Shown one piece after another: positions 51,508 to 61,157 of a stretch of 64,000 nt of DNA. Source of the DNA: Streptomyces lunaelactis (GTDB lineage Bacteria > Actinomycetota > Actinomycetes > Streptomycetales > Streptomycetaceae); the NCBI RefSeq assembly GCF_003054555.1, contig NZ_CP026304.1:1674001-1738000 (forward strand), in the 5' to 3' direction. How positions within the stretch are numbered: the stretch's first letter is position 1; each line of letters begins with the position of its first letter. Position numbers and translations under genes: made by a program. The notes under the pieces are model-generated. The model was not told the DNA's origin. It searched no databases and was given only the letters and a program-made list of their open reading frames with translations.

Positions 51508-52443
51508 TCAGGTGACGTCGTCGTAACCGTTGAGCCGGTTCGAACGGTTGCCGTCCGCCTGCTCGGGCACGGAGCCCGAGGCCAGGACGGGCTCGACTTC
51601 GCCCACCGCCTCGGGGGTCAGATCGATGTCGGAGGCCTCGTCGTCGTCCAGCTCCGCGTCCGGGTCCTTGCGGCGCCGACGCCTGTCGTTCAGGAGCGAG
51701 AAGCCGACGGCCATGAGGTAGAGGAGGGTGATCGGCCCGGCCAGCGCGATCATGCCGATCGGGTCCGTCGTCGGGGTGATCACGGCACCGAAGACGAAGA
51801 CACCCATGATGACCGCGCGCCACCACCGGGCCATGCGCTTACCGCTGAGGACGCCCGTGAGGTTGAGCATCACCAGCACGAGAGGCAGCTCGAAGGCGAG
51901 CCCGAAGACGAGCACCATCCGCAGGGTGAAGTCGAGGACATCGCCCAGCGAGAGGATGTTCGCCGAGCCCTGCGGTGTAAGGCTGATCAGGACCTTCACG
52001 CTGATAGGCAGGATGAGGTAGGCAAGGTACGCACCGGCGGAGAACAGCGGCACAGCCGCGCCCACGAAGGCGTATGTGTACTTCTTCTCGTTCCTGTGCA
52101 GTCCTGGTGCGACGAAGGCCCAGAGCTGGTACAGCCAGACCGGGCTCGCGACGACGAGGCCGGTCGTCAAGCTCAGCTGGATCGTCGTGCTGAAGGGCGC
52201 GATCAGCGTGTTGAAGGAGACGATCGCGCAGTTGCCGCCGTCACTCGTGACGCCCGGCGCACATTTGGGCACCGACTCCGTCAGGAACTGCATGAGCTGC
52301 TCGCTGTACACGAGGGCCACAATCGTGACCGCCATGATGGCGAGCAAACCCTTGGCGAGCCGGTTGCGAAGCTCTCGCAGGTGCTCCACGAGAGGCATAC
52401 GCCCCTCGGGGTCCTTCTCCTGCTTGCGGGCAGACTTGAGCAA
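51508..52443 (-). CDS. tatC: Sec-independent protein translocase TatC
   Basis: 311 aa from TTG 52443. Six transmembrane helices and the TatC hallmarks: MPLVEHLRELRNRLAKGL at the N-terminus, SPVWLYQLWAFVAPGLHRNE in the first cytoplasmic loop region, and PTTDPIGMIALAGPITLLY. A charged tail of about 70 residues follows. It is the twin-arginine signal receptor in the membrane. Downstream of tatA with 61 bp between. Confidence 0.96.
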   Translation of the reverse strand: MLKSARKQEKDPEGRMPLVEHLRELRNRLAKGLLAIMAVTIVALVYSEQLMQFLTESVPKCAPGVTSDGGNCAIVSFNTLIAPFSTTIQLSLTTGLVVASPVWLYQLWAFVAPGLHRNEKKYTYAFVGAAVPLFSAGAYLAYLILPISVKVLISLTPQGSANILSLGDVLDFTLRMVLVFGLAFELPLVLVMLNLTGVLSGKRMARWWRAVIMGVFVFGAVITPTTDPIGMIALAGPITLLYLMAVGFSLLNDRRRRRKDPDAELDDDEASDIDLTPEAVGEVEPVLASGSVPEQADGNRSNRLNGYDDVT

Positions 52444-52504
52444 CCCACGTCCTCATCTCGTGCGGCAGGCCGTCACCGTTTTCGGTGCCTGCGGCGGCCC
52501 AGGG

Positions 52505-52795
52505 TCAGCGCTTGGTCGAGTCGGTCGGCTCGGTCACGGGACGTGAGCTGGTCACATCACCGGGAGCGGCCTGGATCGTGCGCGGCGCGGCCTGGTCCTG
52601 GGTGGCGTCCGGCTGCGGCGGGTCGGCCGGCGCGGCACTCTTCGTGTCGTCGGACTTCATGGCCTTGGCCTCGCTCTTGAGGATCCGGGCCGACTTGCCC
52701 AGCGAACGGGCCATGTCCGGAAGCTTCTTGGCGCCGAACAGTAGGACGACAACGAGGAGGATGAGGATGATCTCGGTGGGGCCGATTTTACCCAT
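52505..52795 (-). CDS. tatA: Sec-independent protein translocase TatA
   Basis: 96 aa. One N-terminal transmembrane helix ([20 protein letters not shown]) followed by an amphipathic helix ([20 protein letters not shown]) and a disordered Pro/Asp-rich tail. The FGxxKLP hinge is exact. Forms the Tat pore with TatC just downstream. Confidence 0.96.
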   Translation of the reverse strand: MGKIGPTEIILILLVVVLLFGAKKLPDMARSLGKSARILKSEAKAMKSDDTKSAAPADPPQPDATQDQAAPRTIQAAPGDVTSSRPVTEPTDSTKR

Positions 52796-53011
52796 AACTG
52801 TTTACCTTCTTCACCGAGGCGACATGGAGTCTGATGCCCGAGTGCCGGACACATGTCTGGCCACCGCGCTATCAGCGATCGTAACCCGCAGGAGTAAACA
52901 CAGGGCAATGCCCGTGCATACGCACCATTGCAGCCCGCGCCCGCCCTACCTGGGGCGCGACCAGCAGCGTACCGCTCAGGGCTCCGGCCCCCCAGGGCGC
53001 ACCCTGATCTC

Positions 53012-53209
53012 CTAGCGCAGCGCCTCGCCGGTGCGGGCCAGATCCGTCGCCGCCTTCTCCAGGTCCTCGGCCGCACGGTTGATCCGCTCCGTCGTGCGGG
53101 TCACCTCGCGGCCCAGCCGCTGGGCCTCGATGAAGACCCGGATACCGAGGATGCCCAGCACGGCGATCCCGAGGAAGCCGAGGGCGATGGCGAGCATGGG
53201 CCAGAACAT
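53012..53209 (-). CDS. Small single-helix membrane protein with coiled coil
   Basis: 65 aa from ATG 53209. One transmembrane helix (MLAIALGFLGIAVLGILGIR) followed by a heptad-like amphipathic helix (REVTRTTERINRAAEDLEKA). No known function; conserved position between the zinc-ribbon gene and tatA. Confidence 0.75.
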   Translation of the reverse strand: MFWPMLAIALGFLGIAVLGILGIRVFIEAQRLGREVTRTTERINRAAEDLEKAATDLARTGEALR

Positions 53210-53228
53210 GCGCAGAGCCTAGACCGTT

Positions 53229-53483
53229 CTAGACGGTGGAGTGGAGGCGCAGCGTCCGCACCCCGCCGCCGGTGAGGAGTTCGATGATGCGCTCCCCCGC
53301 CGGCTTGCGGACGGCCCTCTCGCACTCGGGGCAGGTGAAGGAGTAGAAGGTGGTGCGGCGACTGGCGCCGATCGCCAGGCGCAGCGACCCCGCCGAGAGC
53401 TCGAAGCGGCCCTGGCACTCGGGGCACGCGGCCTTGAAGAGGACCGGCCCCACCTGGGCCGGGATTCCAGACATCAGCGACAT
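53229..53483 (-). CDS. FmdB-like small zinc-ribbon protein
   Basis: 84 aa. Two CPEC knuckles (AACPECQGRFEL and FTCPECERAV) about 30 residues apart form one zinc ribbon. Function unknown. Located between pafC and the small membrane-protein gene on the minus strand. Confidence 0.75.
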   Translation of the reverse strand: MSLMSGIPAQVGPVLFKAACPECQGRFELSAGSLRLAIGASRRTTFYSFTCPECERAVRKPAGERIIELLTGGGVRTLRLHSTV

Positions 53484-53498
53484 GTAGCGCGAATCTCC

Positions 53499-54455
53499 CT
53501 ATTCCTGGCTGTCATAGGCCGTGAGCGCCTCGCGCGCCGCCAGCCGGGCACTGTCCGCCAGGTCCTGCGGCGAGACGATCCGCCCGTCCCGCCCCAGCCG
53601 CAGCGCCAGCCGGCGCAGCGAAGCGGGAGCGGGCGTACGCAAGGTGATGCGCAGGCCGCCCTCCGGCAGCTCCTCCGCGCTGTCGTGCGGGTAGTACTCG
53701 GCGACCCAGCGTCCGCCGGGGCCGACCTCGACCACGACCTCCGGATCGTCCGCGGAAGGCTGCACCAGCCCCTCCGACAGGTCCCGCAGCTCGACCTCGG
53801 GCGGTGCGGCGGGCGCGTCGAGCAGCCTGATCTCCGCCACCCGGTCGAGCCGGAAGGTCCTGCGCGCCTCGGAGAGGCGGCACCAGGCCTCCATATACGT
53901 GTGGCCCACCGCGAAGAGCCGGATCGGGTCTACCTCGCGCTCGGTGAGCTCGTCGCGCGCGGGCGAGTAGTACTTCAGCCACAGCCGGCGGCGCTCCGAG
54001 ATCGCCCGGTCCACTTCGGCGAAGACGCCGCCCTCGGACTCGAAGGTGACCGAGAGCCGCGAGCTCGCGCCGGCCGCATCTCCTGCCGCGGCCTCCAGCT
54101 TGGCGGTGGCCCGCAGCAGCGCCTCGCGGTCGCTCTCGCGCAGCCCCGGCAGCGTGGCGACGGCACGGGCGGCCACCAGCAGGGCGGTCGCCTCGTCGGC
54201 CGCGAGCCGCAGCGGCTCGGCGACATCGTCGGGGTTGTGCCACCAGATGCGGTCACCGTCGGTGTCGATGTCGAGCAGATCGCCGCCGCGGAAGCTGGTC
54301 CCGCACATCGGCAGTACGTCGAGGTCGGAGATCAGCTCGTCCTCGGTGATCCCGAAAGCGCGGGCGACATCGCCGACGCGCGCGCCGGGTCGCTCGCGCA
54401 GATAGGTCACCAGCGAGAGCATCCGCCGGGTCTGGTCAATGGCGTTGGCGGCCAT
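53499..54455 (-). CDS. pafC: WYL-domain regulator PafC
   Basis: 318 aa. N-terminal winged HTH (RMLSLVTYLRERPGARVGDV, ARAFGITEDELISDLDVL), a WYL domain (about 145-215: RRLWLKYYSPARDELTEREV) and a WCX C-terminal extension. With PafB it forms the DNA-damage-responsive activator PafBC of actinobacteria. It follows pafB with 17 bp between and sits near pafA as in mycobacteria. Confidence 0.9.
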   Translation of the reverse strand: MAANAIDQTRRMLSLVTYLRERPGARVGDVARAFGITEDELISDLDVLPMCGTSFRGGDLLDIDTDGDRIWWHNPDDVAEPLRLAADEATALLVAARAVATLPGLRESDREALLRATAKLEAAAGDAAGASSRLSVTFESEGGVFAEVDRAISERRRLWLKYYSPARDELTEREVDPIRLFAVGHTYMEAWCRLSEARRTFRLDRVAEIRLLDAPAAPPEVELRDLSEGLVQPSADDPEVVVEVGPGGRWVAEYYPHDSAEELPEGGLRITLRTPAPASLRRLALRLGRDGRIVSPQDLADSARLAAREALTAYDSQE

Positions 54456-54472
54456 GGTTGTACGAGTCCCCC

Positions 54473-55429
54473 TCAGCCCTTGGCCACGGCACGAAGCCGG
54501 TCCACGACATCGGCCCGCAGGTCCGCGGGCTCCAGTACGACGACGTCCGGGCCGAACTCCACGAGCCAGGCGTCCAGACCGTGTCCGTACGGAATCTCCA
54601 ACTCCTCCCAGCCGTCCCCCAGTTCCCGTATGGACTGTGCTCGTGAGCGGAGCGGATAGCCGCAGCCCTCACGGAGCCGGATGCGCGCGGAGCGGGTCGC
54701 GGTCTCGCCCGCCCAGCTCTCCACGGTCTCCCGGACGGTGACGACATCGGGCACGGGCGCGGTGAAGGAGCCGGTGCGGGAGCGGACCCGGCCGGTGATA
54801 CGGGAGAGCCGGAAGACCCGCTCGGCGCCCCGGTCCCGGTCCCAGCCCGCCAGATACCAATGGCCGCGCCAGCACTCGAGCGTCCACGGTTCGACATGGC
54901 GCTGCCCGGGGCGGGCGGCGTTCGCCTTGCGGTAGTCGAAGACGACCGCGCGGCGGTCGCGGCAGGCGAGCATCAGCGGTTCGAAGGCGGCCTCATGGAC
55001 CGGGATGCGCGGCTCGAGGGCACTGTGGTGGGCCTCGTACGAATCCTCGGCCTCGGGCATCCCGGCCGCGCGCAGCTTCTGCAGGGCACCGCTGGCGGCC
55101 CCGGCCAGCCGTGCCTGCTGCCAGACCTTGGCGGCGAGGCCGAGGGCGGCAGCCTCCTCGGCGTCCAGCGTGATCGCGGGAAGCCGGTTGGAGTCGCGCC
55201 GGGCGAGGTAGCCGGTTTCGCCGTCGAGGTTCTCCACCGTCTCGATGACCAGGCCGAGTTCGCGCAGATCGTCCTTGTCGCGCTCGAACATCCGGTTGAA
55301 GGAGTCGTCGGAGCCGGCTTCGAGGTAGGCCTCGATGGACCCGCGCAGCTCGCGCTTGCTGAGCGGGCGCCGGGTCCCCAGCAGGCACAGCGCCAGATTC
55401 ATCAACCGCTCGGCCTTGGCAATGGCCAT
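54473..55429 (-). CDS. pafB: WYL-domain regulator PafB
   Basis: 318 aa from ATG 55429 (MAIAKAERLMNLALCLLGTR). HTH (PLSKRELRGSIEAYLEAGSD), WYL domain (DRRAVVFDYRKANAARPGQR, RHVEPWTLECWRGHWYLAGWD) and WCX tail. First gene of pafBC. Longer upstream extension of the frame is rejected because it lacks protein-like composition and the ATG is conserved in the family. Confidence 0.9.
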   Translation of the reverse strand: MAIAKAERLMNLALCLLGTRRPLSKRELRGSIEAYLEAGSDDSFNRMFERDKDDLRELGLVIETVENLDGETGYLARRDSNRLPAITLDAEEAAALGLAAKVWQQARLAGAASGALQKLRAAGMPEAEDSYEAHHSALEPRIPVHEAAFEPLMLACRDRRAVVFDYRKANAARPGQRHVEPWTLECWRGHWYLAGWDRDRGAERVFRLSRITGRVRSRTGSFTAPVPDVVTVRETVESWAGETATRSARIRLREGCGYPLRSRAQSIRELGDGWEELEIPYGHGLDAWLVEFGPDVVVLEPADLRADVVDRLRAVAKG

Positions 55430-55503
55430 CGAAGCCCTACACCCTCCAGCCGAAGTCACTTCTGCCCGCTGACCGTACCGCTCCGGGGTGTCGGGGCAAA
55501 AGC

Positions 55504-55532
55504 CGAGGGCCCATGCCAGGCATGGGCCCTCG
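55504..55532. terminator. Hairpin terminator after FKBP gene
   Basis: Perfect 14-bp arms CGAGGGCCCATGCC and GGCATGGGCCCTCG with a 1-base loop (smaller effective stem in practice), 22 bp after the FKBP stop. Confidence 0.8.
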
Positions 55533-55554
55533 TCACGCTGTGCAGCGATCGGAC

Positions 55555-55929
55555 TCAGACAGCGACCAGGTCGCAGACGAAGATCAGCGTCTCGCCCGGC
55601 GCGATGGAGCCGCCACCGGCGCCACGGTCGCCGTAGGCGAGGTGCGCGGGGATGGTCAGCTGCCGGCGGCCGCCGACCTTCATGCCCTGCACGCCCTTGT
55701 CCCAGCCGGAGATGACCTGACCGACACCGAGCTGGAACTGCAGCGGGGTGCCGCGGTTCCACGACGCGTCGAACTCCTCGCCGGTGGAGAAGGCCACGCC
55801 CACGTAGTGGACGGAGACGGTGTCGCCCGCCTTGGCCACCGGGCCCTCGCCCTCCCAGATGTCCTTGATCTCCAGGTCGGCCGGCGGCTCGCCACCCGGG
55901 AAGTCGATCTCGGGCTTCTCGATGCTCAC
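55555..55929 (-). CDS. FKBP-type peptidyl-prolyl cis-trans isomerase (cytosolic)
   Basis: 124 aa. Single FKBP domain: VSVHYVGVAFSTGEEFDASW, QLGVGQVISGWDKGVQGMKV, GGRRQLTIPAHLAYGDRG. No signal peptide. It assists folding in the cytosol. It follows the lipoprotein FKBP gene by 43 bp. Confidence 0.94.
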   Translation of the reverse strand: MSIEKPEIDFPGGEPPADLEIKDIWEGEGPVAKAGDTVSVHYVGVAFSTGEEFDASWNRGTPLQFQLGVGQVISGWDKGVQGMKVGGRRQLTIPAHLAYGDRGAGGGSIAPGETLIFVCDLVAV

Positions 55930-55972
55930 TGAACTGCTCCTCTAAATGATGAACGGGGCAACCTGGACAGTC

Positions 55973-56911
55973 TTACACCTTTGTCAGAAGGTCCACGGCG
56001 AACACCAGCGTGGAGTTCTTCGGGATGCCCTGCTGTTCCTTGGCGCCGAATGCCTGGTCCGGCGGGATGACCAGCAGCACACGGCTGCCGACCTTCTTGC
56101 CGACAAGGCCGTCCTTGAGGCCCTTGAGCGTCACCTGCTCCAGCGGGAAGGTCTGGGTCTTGCCCGCCTGGTAGGTGCTGTCGAACTTCTTGCCGCCGGC
56201 CCAGAGGTAGGCCTCGTACTTCACGACGACGGAGTCCTTCGCCGTGAGCACCCCGCCCTTGCCCTCGATGACGTAGTTGGAGACGAGCTTCTTCGGCGGG
56301 CCGGACTCCTTGGGGAAGGTGACCGAAGGGGCCTTGCCGTCGGTGTTGATGCCCACCTTCGGCAGGTCGATATTGTCCTGCGCGACCTGGGTGCCCGTGG
56401 CGGACACCGGGATGGTGGTCGCCTTCAGGATGTCGACGACGAAGACCAGCGTGGAATTGGCCGGGATCTCCTCGCCCTTGGCCTGATCCCCGTAACCGAG
56501 CTCCGGCGGGATGGACATCTCGACGCGGCTGCCGACCTTCTGGCCCTCGAGGCCCTTCTCCCAGCCCGGGATGACGCTGCCGGCACCGAGGGTGAGGTCG
56601 AGCGGCTGCTTCTTGTCGAAGCTGTTGTCGAAGGGCTTGTCCGAAACCCACGTCTGCCCGAGGTAATTGACCTGAAGGGCATCACCCTTCTTGGTCGTAG
56701 CGCCGTCGCCCTTGCTGATGACCTCGACCTTCAGCTCCTTGGGCGGATCACCCTCACCCTTCGCCAGAGTCGGCTTCTCGCCGAACTTGGCGCCGGCGGT
56801 GATCGCGGGCAGTCCGTTCTTGGAATTGGAGTCGGAGCCCTTGTCGTCGCTGCCGCACGCCGCTGTCAGCAGCAGCAAGGGGACGACGAGAAGGCCGGCA
56901 AGTCGGCGCAC
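55973..56911 (-). CDS. FKBP-type PPIase lipoprotein with two FKBP domains
   Basis: 312 aa. Lipoprotein signal peptide with lipobox LTAAC (Cys19). Two FKBP domains: about 75-165 (VNYLGQTWVSDKPFDNSFDK, IPGWEKGLEGQKVGSRVEMS) and about 215-312 (VKYEAYLWAGGKKFDSTYQA). The second is more divergent. It would act outside the membrane on secreted proteins. Confidence 0.92.
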   Translation of the reverse strand: MRRLAGLLVVPLLLLTAACGSDDKGSDSNSKNGLPAITAGAKFGEKPTLAKGEGDPPKELKVEVISKGDGATTKKGDALQVNYLGQTWVSDKPFDNSFDKKQPLDLTLGAGSVIPGWEKGLEGQKVGSRVEMSIPPELGYGDQAKGEEIPANSTLVFVVDILKATTIPVSATGTQVAQDNIDLPKVGINTDGKAPSVTFPKESGPPKKLVSNYVIEGKGGVLTAKDSVVVKYEAYLWAGGKKFDSTYQAGKTQTFPLEQVTLKGLKDGLVGKKVGSRVLLVIPPDQAFGAKEQQGIPKNSTLVFAVDLLTKV

Positions 56912-57011
56912 GTGTTCCTCAGATCTCAGACGGCACAGTAGTTCCCGACACTCTAGGGGGTGTCCGGTTGATCAGGCCGGATCGGCCGGGGACCCCCCTG
57001 GGGCGTGCCAA

Positions 57012-57040
57012 GGGCCCCGCACGATGAACGTACGGGGCCC
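57012..57040 (-). terminator. Hairpin terminator after pafA
   Basis: GGGCCCCGCACG and CGTACGGGGCCC (one mismatch) with a short loop, 25 bp beyond the pafA stop. Confidence 0.75.
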
Positions 57041-57064
57041 GAGTGGCGTTCCACCGGCTGGTGG

Positions 57065-58426
57065 CTACATACCGGCGATGAGCTTCTCCACCCTGTCGTC
57101 GACCGACCGGAACGGGTCCTTGCACAACACGGTGCGCTGCGCCTGGTCGTTCAGCTTGAGGTGCACCCAGTCGACGGTGAAGTCCCGCCTCTGCTCCTGC
57201 GCCCGGCGGATGAAGTCACCGCGCAACCGCGCCCTGGTGGTCTGCGGGGGCACCGACTTGCCCTCGAAGATCTTCAGGTCGTTGCAGATCCGGGCTGCCT
57301 GCCCCTTGCGCTCCAGGAGGTAGTACAGCCCGCGCCTGCGGTGGATGTCGTGGTAGGCGAGGTCTATCTGCGCGACCCGCGGGTGCGACATGGTCATGTT
57401 GTGCTTGGCCCGGTACCGCTCGATGAGCTTGTACTTCATCACCCAGTCGATCTCGGTGCCGATCCGGTCGAGGTCCTCCGCGTCGATCGCGTCCAGCGTG
57501 CGGCCCCAGAGCTCCAGGACCTGCTCGACCGTGCCGGTGCGGATTCCGCGCCGCTCGACGAAGTCCACGGCCTTCTCGTAGTACTCACGCTGCACCTCGA
57601 GGGCGGACGCCTCGCGTCCGCTGGCCAGACGCACCTTGCGCTGTCCGGTGATGTCGTGGCTGACCTCGCGGATCGCCCGGATCGGGTTCTCCAGGGTCAG
57701 ATCCCGCATCACGGTGCCCGCCTCGATCATGCGCAGTACGAGATCGGTCGCGCCGACCTTGAGCAGCATGGTCGTCTCGGACATGTTCGAGTCGCCGACG
57801 ATGACGTGGAGACGGCGGTAGCGCTCCGCGTCCGCGTGCGGTTCGTCGCGGGTGTTGATGATCGGGCGCGAGCGGGTGGTGGCAGAGCTGACGCCCTCCC
57901 AGATGTGCTCGGCGCGCTGGCTGACGCAGTAGACCGCGCCGCGCGGGGTCTGCAGCACCTTGCCCGCGCCGCACAGCAGCTGACGGGTGACCAGGAACGG
58001 GATGAGGATGTCCGCGAGCCGGGAGAACTCTCCGTGGCGGGCGACGAGATAGTTCTCGTGGCAGCCGTAGGAGTTTCCCGCCGAGTCGGTGTTGTTCTTG
58101 AAGAGATAGACGTCGCCCGCGATTCCCTCCTCGTGCAGGCGGCGTTCGGCGTCGACGAGCAGGCCTTCGAGAATGCGCTCGCCGGCCTTGTCGTGCGTGA
58201 CCAGTTCGGTCACGTTGTCGCATTCGGGAGTTGCATATTCCGGATGCGAACCCACGTCGAGGTAGAGGCGGGCGCCGTTCCGCAGGAAGACATTGCTGCT
58301 GCGGCCCCATGAGACAACACGGCGGAAGAGGTAGCGCGCCACTTCGTCAGGTGACAGTCGGCGCTGTCCCCTGAACGTGCACGTGACGCCGTACTCGTTC
58401 TCCAGCCCGAAAATGCGGCGGTCCAT
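57065..58426 (-). CDS. pafA: Pup--protein ligase
   Basis: 453 aa. N-terminal [18 protein letters not shown] carries the Glu residues that bind Mg-ATP in the glutamine-synthetase-like fold; [14 protein letters not shown] holds the catalytic Asp region; [20 protein letters not shown] and [16 protein letters not shown] are PafA/Dop signatures. It couples the C-terminal Glu of Pup to substrate lysines. Separated from pup-prcBA by an MFS/LacI pair. Confidence 0.97.
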   Translation of the reverse strand: MDRRIFGLENEYGVTCTFRGQRRLSPDEVARYLFRRVVSWGRSSNVFLRNGARLYLDVGSHPEYATPECDNVTELVTHDKAGERILEGLLVDAERRLHEEGIAGDVYLFKNNTDSAGNSYGCHENYLVARHGEFSRLADILIPFLVTRQLLCGAGKVLQTPRGAVYCVSQRAEHIWEGVSSATTRSRPIINTRDEPHADAERYRRLHVIVGDSNMSETTMLLKVGATDLVLRMIEAGTVMRDLTLENPIRAIREVSHDITGQRKVRLASGREASALEVQREYYEKAVDFVERRGIRTGTVEQVLELWGRTLDAIDAEDLDRIGTEIDWVMKYKLIERYRAKHNMTMSHPRVAQIDLAYHDIHRRRGLYYLLERKGQAARICNDLKIFEGKSVPPQTTRARLRGDFIRRAQEQRRDFTVDWVHLKLNDQAQRTVLCKDPFRSVDDRVEKLIAGM

Positions 58427-58435
58427 GTCTGAACA

Positions 58436-59728
58436 TTACGCCTCACGGCCTGAGCTGAAACCGGGTTCGGCAGCACCGTTTCGATCATTTTCCGATGAGA
58501 CCGTGATGGAGCCCGTGATTGCGCCCGCAATGTCCTTGGTACGGCCGGGAACTGCGAGGACCCGCTGAGTGGCTGTCAGAACCAGTAGCGCGGCGATGCC
58601 TCCGGCTCCGGCGACGGCGAAGCTCCAGGCGGTCCCTCCGAGCTCCACGGCCGGTCCCGCGACGGCGGTGCCGGCCGCCGCGCCGACGCCGAAGGTCGTG
58701 ACGAGCCAGGAGAACGCCTCGGTGACGGTGCCCCTCGGGGCGTGCCGGTCGACGACGATGAAGGCGCAGGCGATCGCGGGCGCGAGGAAGACGCCCGCGA
58801 CGGCGGAGAGGGCGGTCATCGCGACCACGCCGGGGGTGAGCGCGAGCGGCAGATAGCCGAGCGCGAGCAGGGCGACGATGACGAGCAGCCGGCGCTCGGG
58901 GGCTCCGGCCCACTGCCTGGCGCCGTAGAACGTGCCACCGAGGAGCGCGCCAAGGCCGAGGGCGGCCATCAGCCAGCCGTACACCGCCTCGCGGCCGTGG
59001 TCGTCGGCGTACGCGACTCCGGCGACGGTGATCGAGCCGAGCGCGAGGCCGACGAAGAAGAACGCGCCGAGGAGCGCGAGCAGCCCGGGCGAGCGCAGAG
59101 CGCCCAGCCAGTGGGCCTCACGGGGCGCGGAGCGCCAGGCGCGGGACGGCTCGGAGAGTACGACGGAGAGCGCGCCGAGCACGCCGATCGCGTTGATGAC
59201 GAGCAGGGCGGCGGCGGGCGACCAGAGCGAGACGAGCACGGTGACCAGCAACGGGCCGACCGTGAACATGACTTCCTGGGCCACGGCGTCCATGGCGTAC
59301 GCCCGGTGCACCCGGTCCTCACGGCCGAGAACGCTGGGCCACAGGGCTCGCAGTCCGCCTTCGAGGGGCGGGGTGAACAGGCCCGCGACGACCACGGCGG
59401 CGAAGGCGGCGGGCAGCGAGCCGGTGCCCACGGCGGCGAGGAGGGCCATGCCGAGGGCGGAGACGACGGCGGCGGGGAGCTGCACGCGGGGCTGTCCGTA
59501 CAGGTCCACGGCGCGGCCGAGGAGCGGCTGGCCTATCGCGGTCGCCAGCCCGTACACGGCGGCGAGCACGCCGGCGAGGGTGTAACTGCCGCCTTCGGCG
59601 CGGGTGAACAGGACGATGGCGATATGGGCGGTGGCGTTCGGCAGCCGCCCCACAAGGGTGCCGGTGAGCAGCCGTGTGGCGTGCGGCGCCTTGAGTATCT
59701 CTGCGTAGCCGGTGGCTCCCGCGCCCAT
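58436..59728 (-). CDS. MFS transporter
   Basis: 430 aa, 12 predicted transmembrane helices. The first half has GTLVGRLPNATAHIAIVLFT and GLATAIGQPLLGRAVDLYGQ (motif A-like). Unknown drug or sugar substrate. Divergent from the LacI regulator with a palindrome between them (59762-59788). 10 bp from pafA, so it may be read into pafA. Confidence 0.88.
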   Translation of the reverse strand: MGAGATGYAEILKAPHATRLLTGTLVGRLPNATAHIAIVLFTRAEGGSYTLAGVLAAVYGLATAIGQPLLGRAVDLYGQPRVQLPAAVVSALGMALLAAVGTGSLPAAFAAVVVAGLFTPPLEGGLRALWPSVLGREDRVHRAYAMDAVAQEVMFTVGPLLVTVLVSLWSPAAALLVINAIGVLGALSVVLSEPSRAWRSAPREAHWLGALRSPGLLALLGAFFFVGLALGSITVAGVAYADDHGREAVYGWLMAALGLGALLGGTFYGARQWAGAPERRLLVIVALLALGYLPLALTPGVVAMTALSAVAGVFLAPAIACAFIVVDRHAPRGTVTEAFSWLVTTFGVGAAAGTAVAGPAVELGGTAWSFAVAGAGGIAALLVLTATQRVLAVPGRTKDIAGAITGSITVSSENDRNGAAEPGFSSGREA

Positions 59729-59761
59729 GATCTGCCTCTCTCCCCCGGCGGGCCGAGGTTT

Positions 59762-59788
59762 TACGTATAACGTGCTCGGTCATACGTA
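59762..59788. promoter_or_regulatory. Inverted repeat, likely LacI-family operator
   Basis: TACGTAT (59762-59768) and ATACGTA (59782-59788) are perfect 7-bp arms 13 bp apart, between the divergent MFS and LacI genes. The AT-rich arms stand out in this GC-rich DNA. Confidence 0.6.
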
Positions 59789-59859
59789 CCATGTCGGCAG
59801 CCCGCAGGTCTACCGAAGATGTGCAGGCTTTTCCGGACGAGCGGCTGAGGACGGCATCC

Positions 59860-60963
59860 ATGTCACACGGGTCCCACCAGGACCGGCCCGCGGAGCCGGG
59901 GCAGCGGCCCGGGCCCGCGGCGGACCGCATCGTCCCGCCCTCCCGGGGCGACGGCGGGATCTCACGGCCCACCAGCCGGGATGTCGCACGGGTTGCCGGG
60001 GTCTCGCAGGCCACCGTGTCGCTCGTCCTCGGGGACAAGTGGCGCGGCAGGGTCTCCGAGCGCACCGCCGAGACTGTGCGGGACGCCGCGCGCGAGCTCG
60101 GATACCGGCCGAATCTCGCCGCCCGCAATCTGCGGCTCGGGCGGACCAGGACCGCCCTGCTCGTCGTCCCGGCCCTCACCAACGAGTTCTTCGCCCGCGT
60201 CTACGCGGGCGCGGCCACCGTCGCCGCCGAGCACGGATTCGGCGTGGTCCTCTACCCGTCCCCCGAGGGCGTCGGCCCCGCCAAGGACCCCTTCGCCTCG
60301 GCTCGGGCCGCGCTCGACGGGGTGATCGCCTCCTCCATGGCCGCCGAGGCGCTCACCGCCATCCGCGGCACGGACCTCCCGCTGGTGATGCTCGACAGCG
60401 ACCCGGCCGACGCCGGCGCCGCAGCGCACGTGAACCTCGATATCGCCGACGGCATGCGGCAGATGACGGACCATCTCCTGACACTGGGCCACCGTCGCTT
60501 CGTCCATCTCGCCTCGGCCGTGACCTCCTGGACCTTCGACGTACGGGCCGGCGCGCTTCACGAGGTGCTCCGCGGGGTCCCCGACGCCGTCGTGCGGACC
60601 GTGCCCGCGCCCCTGGACGTCGGCGCCGCCCGCGAGGCCGTCGAGCGGGAGCTGAGCCGCCCCGGGCCGCGCCCCACCGCCATCGTCTGCGACGACGACA
60701 TCCTGGCCGCCGGGGCCTGCAAGGCCGTACGCCGACACGGTCTGCGGGTGCCCGATGACGTGTCCGTCACCGGCTTCGACGACCTCGCGCTCGCCACCGC
60801 CGTGGAGCCCGAGCTCACCACCGTGAGCCTGCCCGCGGAACGGGTCGGCGAGCGCGGCATGTCCGCGCTGCTCGCGGTCCTCGAAGGCCGCCCGCCCGCG
60901 GAGGGCGACCTCCCGGTGCGACTCGTCGTACGCGACTCGTCGGCACCCCCCTCGCCCGCTTGA
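59860..60963 (+). CDS. LacI-family transcriptional regulator
   Basis: 367 aa from ATG 59860 (GAGGACGG upstream; ATG 59791 is an alternative). LacI HTH at about 36-60 (SRDVARVAGVSQATVSLVLG), hinge RTAETVRDAARELGYRPNLA, and a periplasmic-binding-like ligand domain (ALLVVPALTNEFFARVYAGA to VTGFDDLALATAVEPELTTV). Likely controls the divergent MFS gene and itself. Confidence 0.9.
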   Translation: MSHGSHQDRPAEPGQRPGPAADRIVPPSRGDGGISRPTSRDVARVAGVSQATVSLVLGDKWRGRVSERTAETVRDAARELGYRPNLAARNLRLGRTRTALLVVPALTNEFFARVYAGAATVAAEHGFGVVLYPSPEGVGPAKDPFASARAALDGVIASSMAAEALTAIRGTDLPLVMLDSDPADAGAAAHVNLDIADGMRQMTDHLLTLGHRRFVHLASAVTSWTFDVRAGALHEVLRGVPDAVVRTVPAPLDVGAAREAVERELSRPGPRPTAIVCDDDILAAGACKAVRRHGLRVPDDVSVTGFDDLALATAVEPELTTVSLPAERVGERGMSALLAVLEGRPPAEGDLPVRLVVRDSSAPPSPA

Positions 60964-61101
60964 TCCAGCCCGTGACCAGCGGCCTTGAGCCGGTGGGACC
61001 CGCCGTGGAACGATCACGATCATGATGAGTACGGCCGAGGTCCCGATCGGCGCGACGCCGATCAGGACGGTCCCCGCGGCCCTGAGCACGCGCAACAGAC
61101 G

Positions 61102-61140
61102 GCTGCGCCCCGGAACGCACGGAGCGGTCCGGGGCGCAGC
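61102..61140. terminator. Bidirectional hairpin terminator
   Basis: GCTGCGCCCCGGA and TCCGGGGCGCAGC, perfect 13-bp arms with a 13-base loop, between the converging LacI and prcA genes. Confidence 0.8.
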
Positions 61141-61157
61141 CGTGCCGGCACTCGGGG

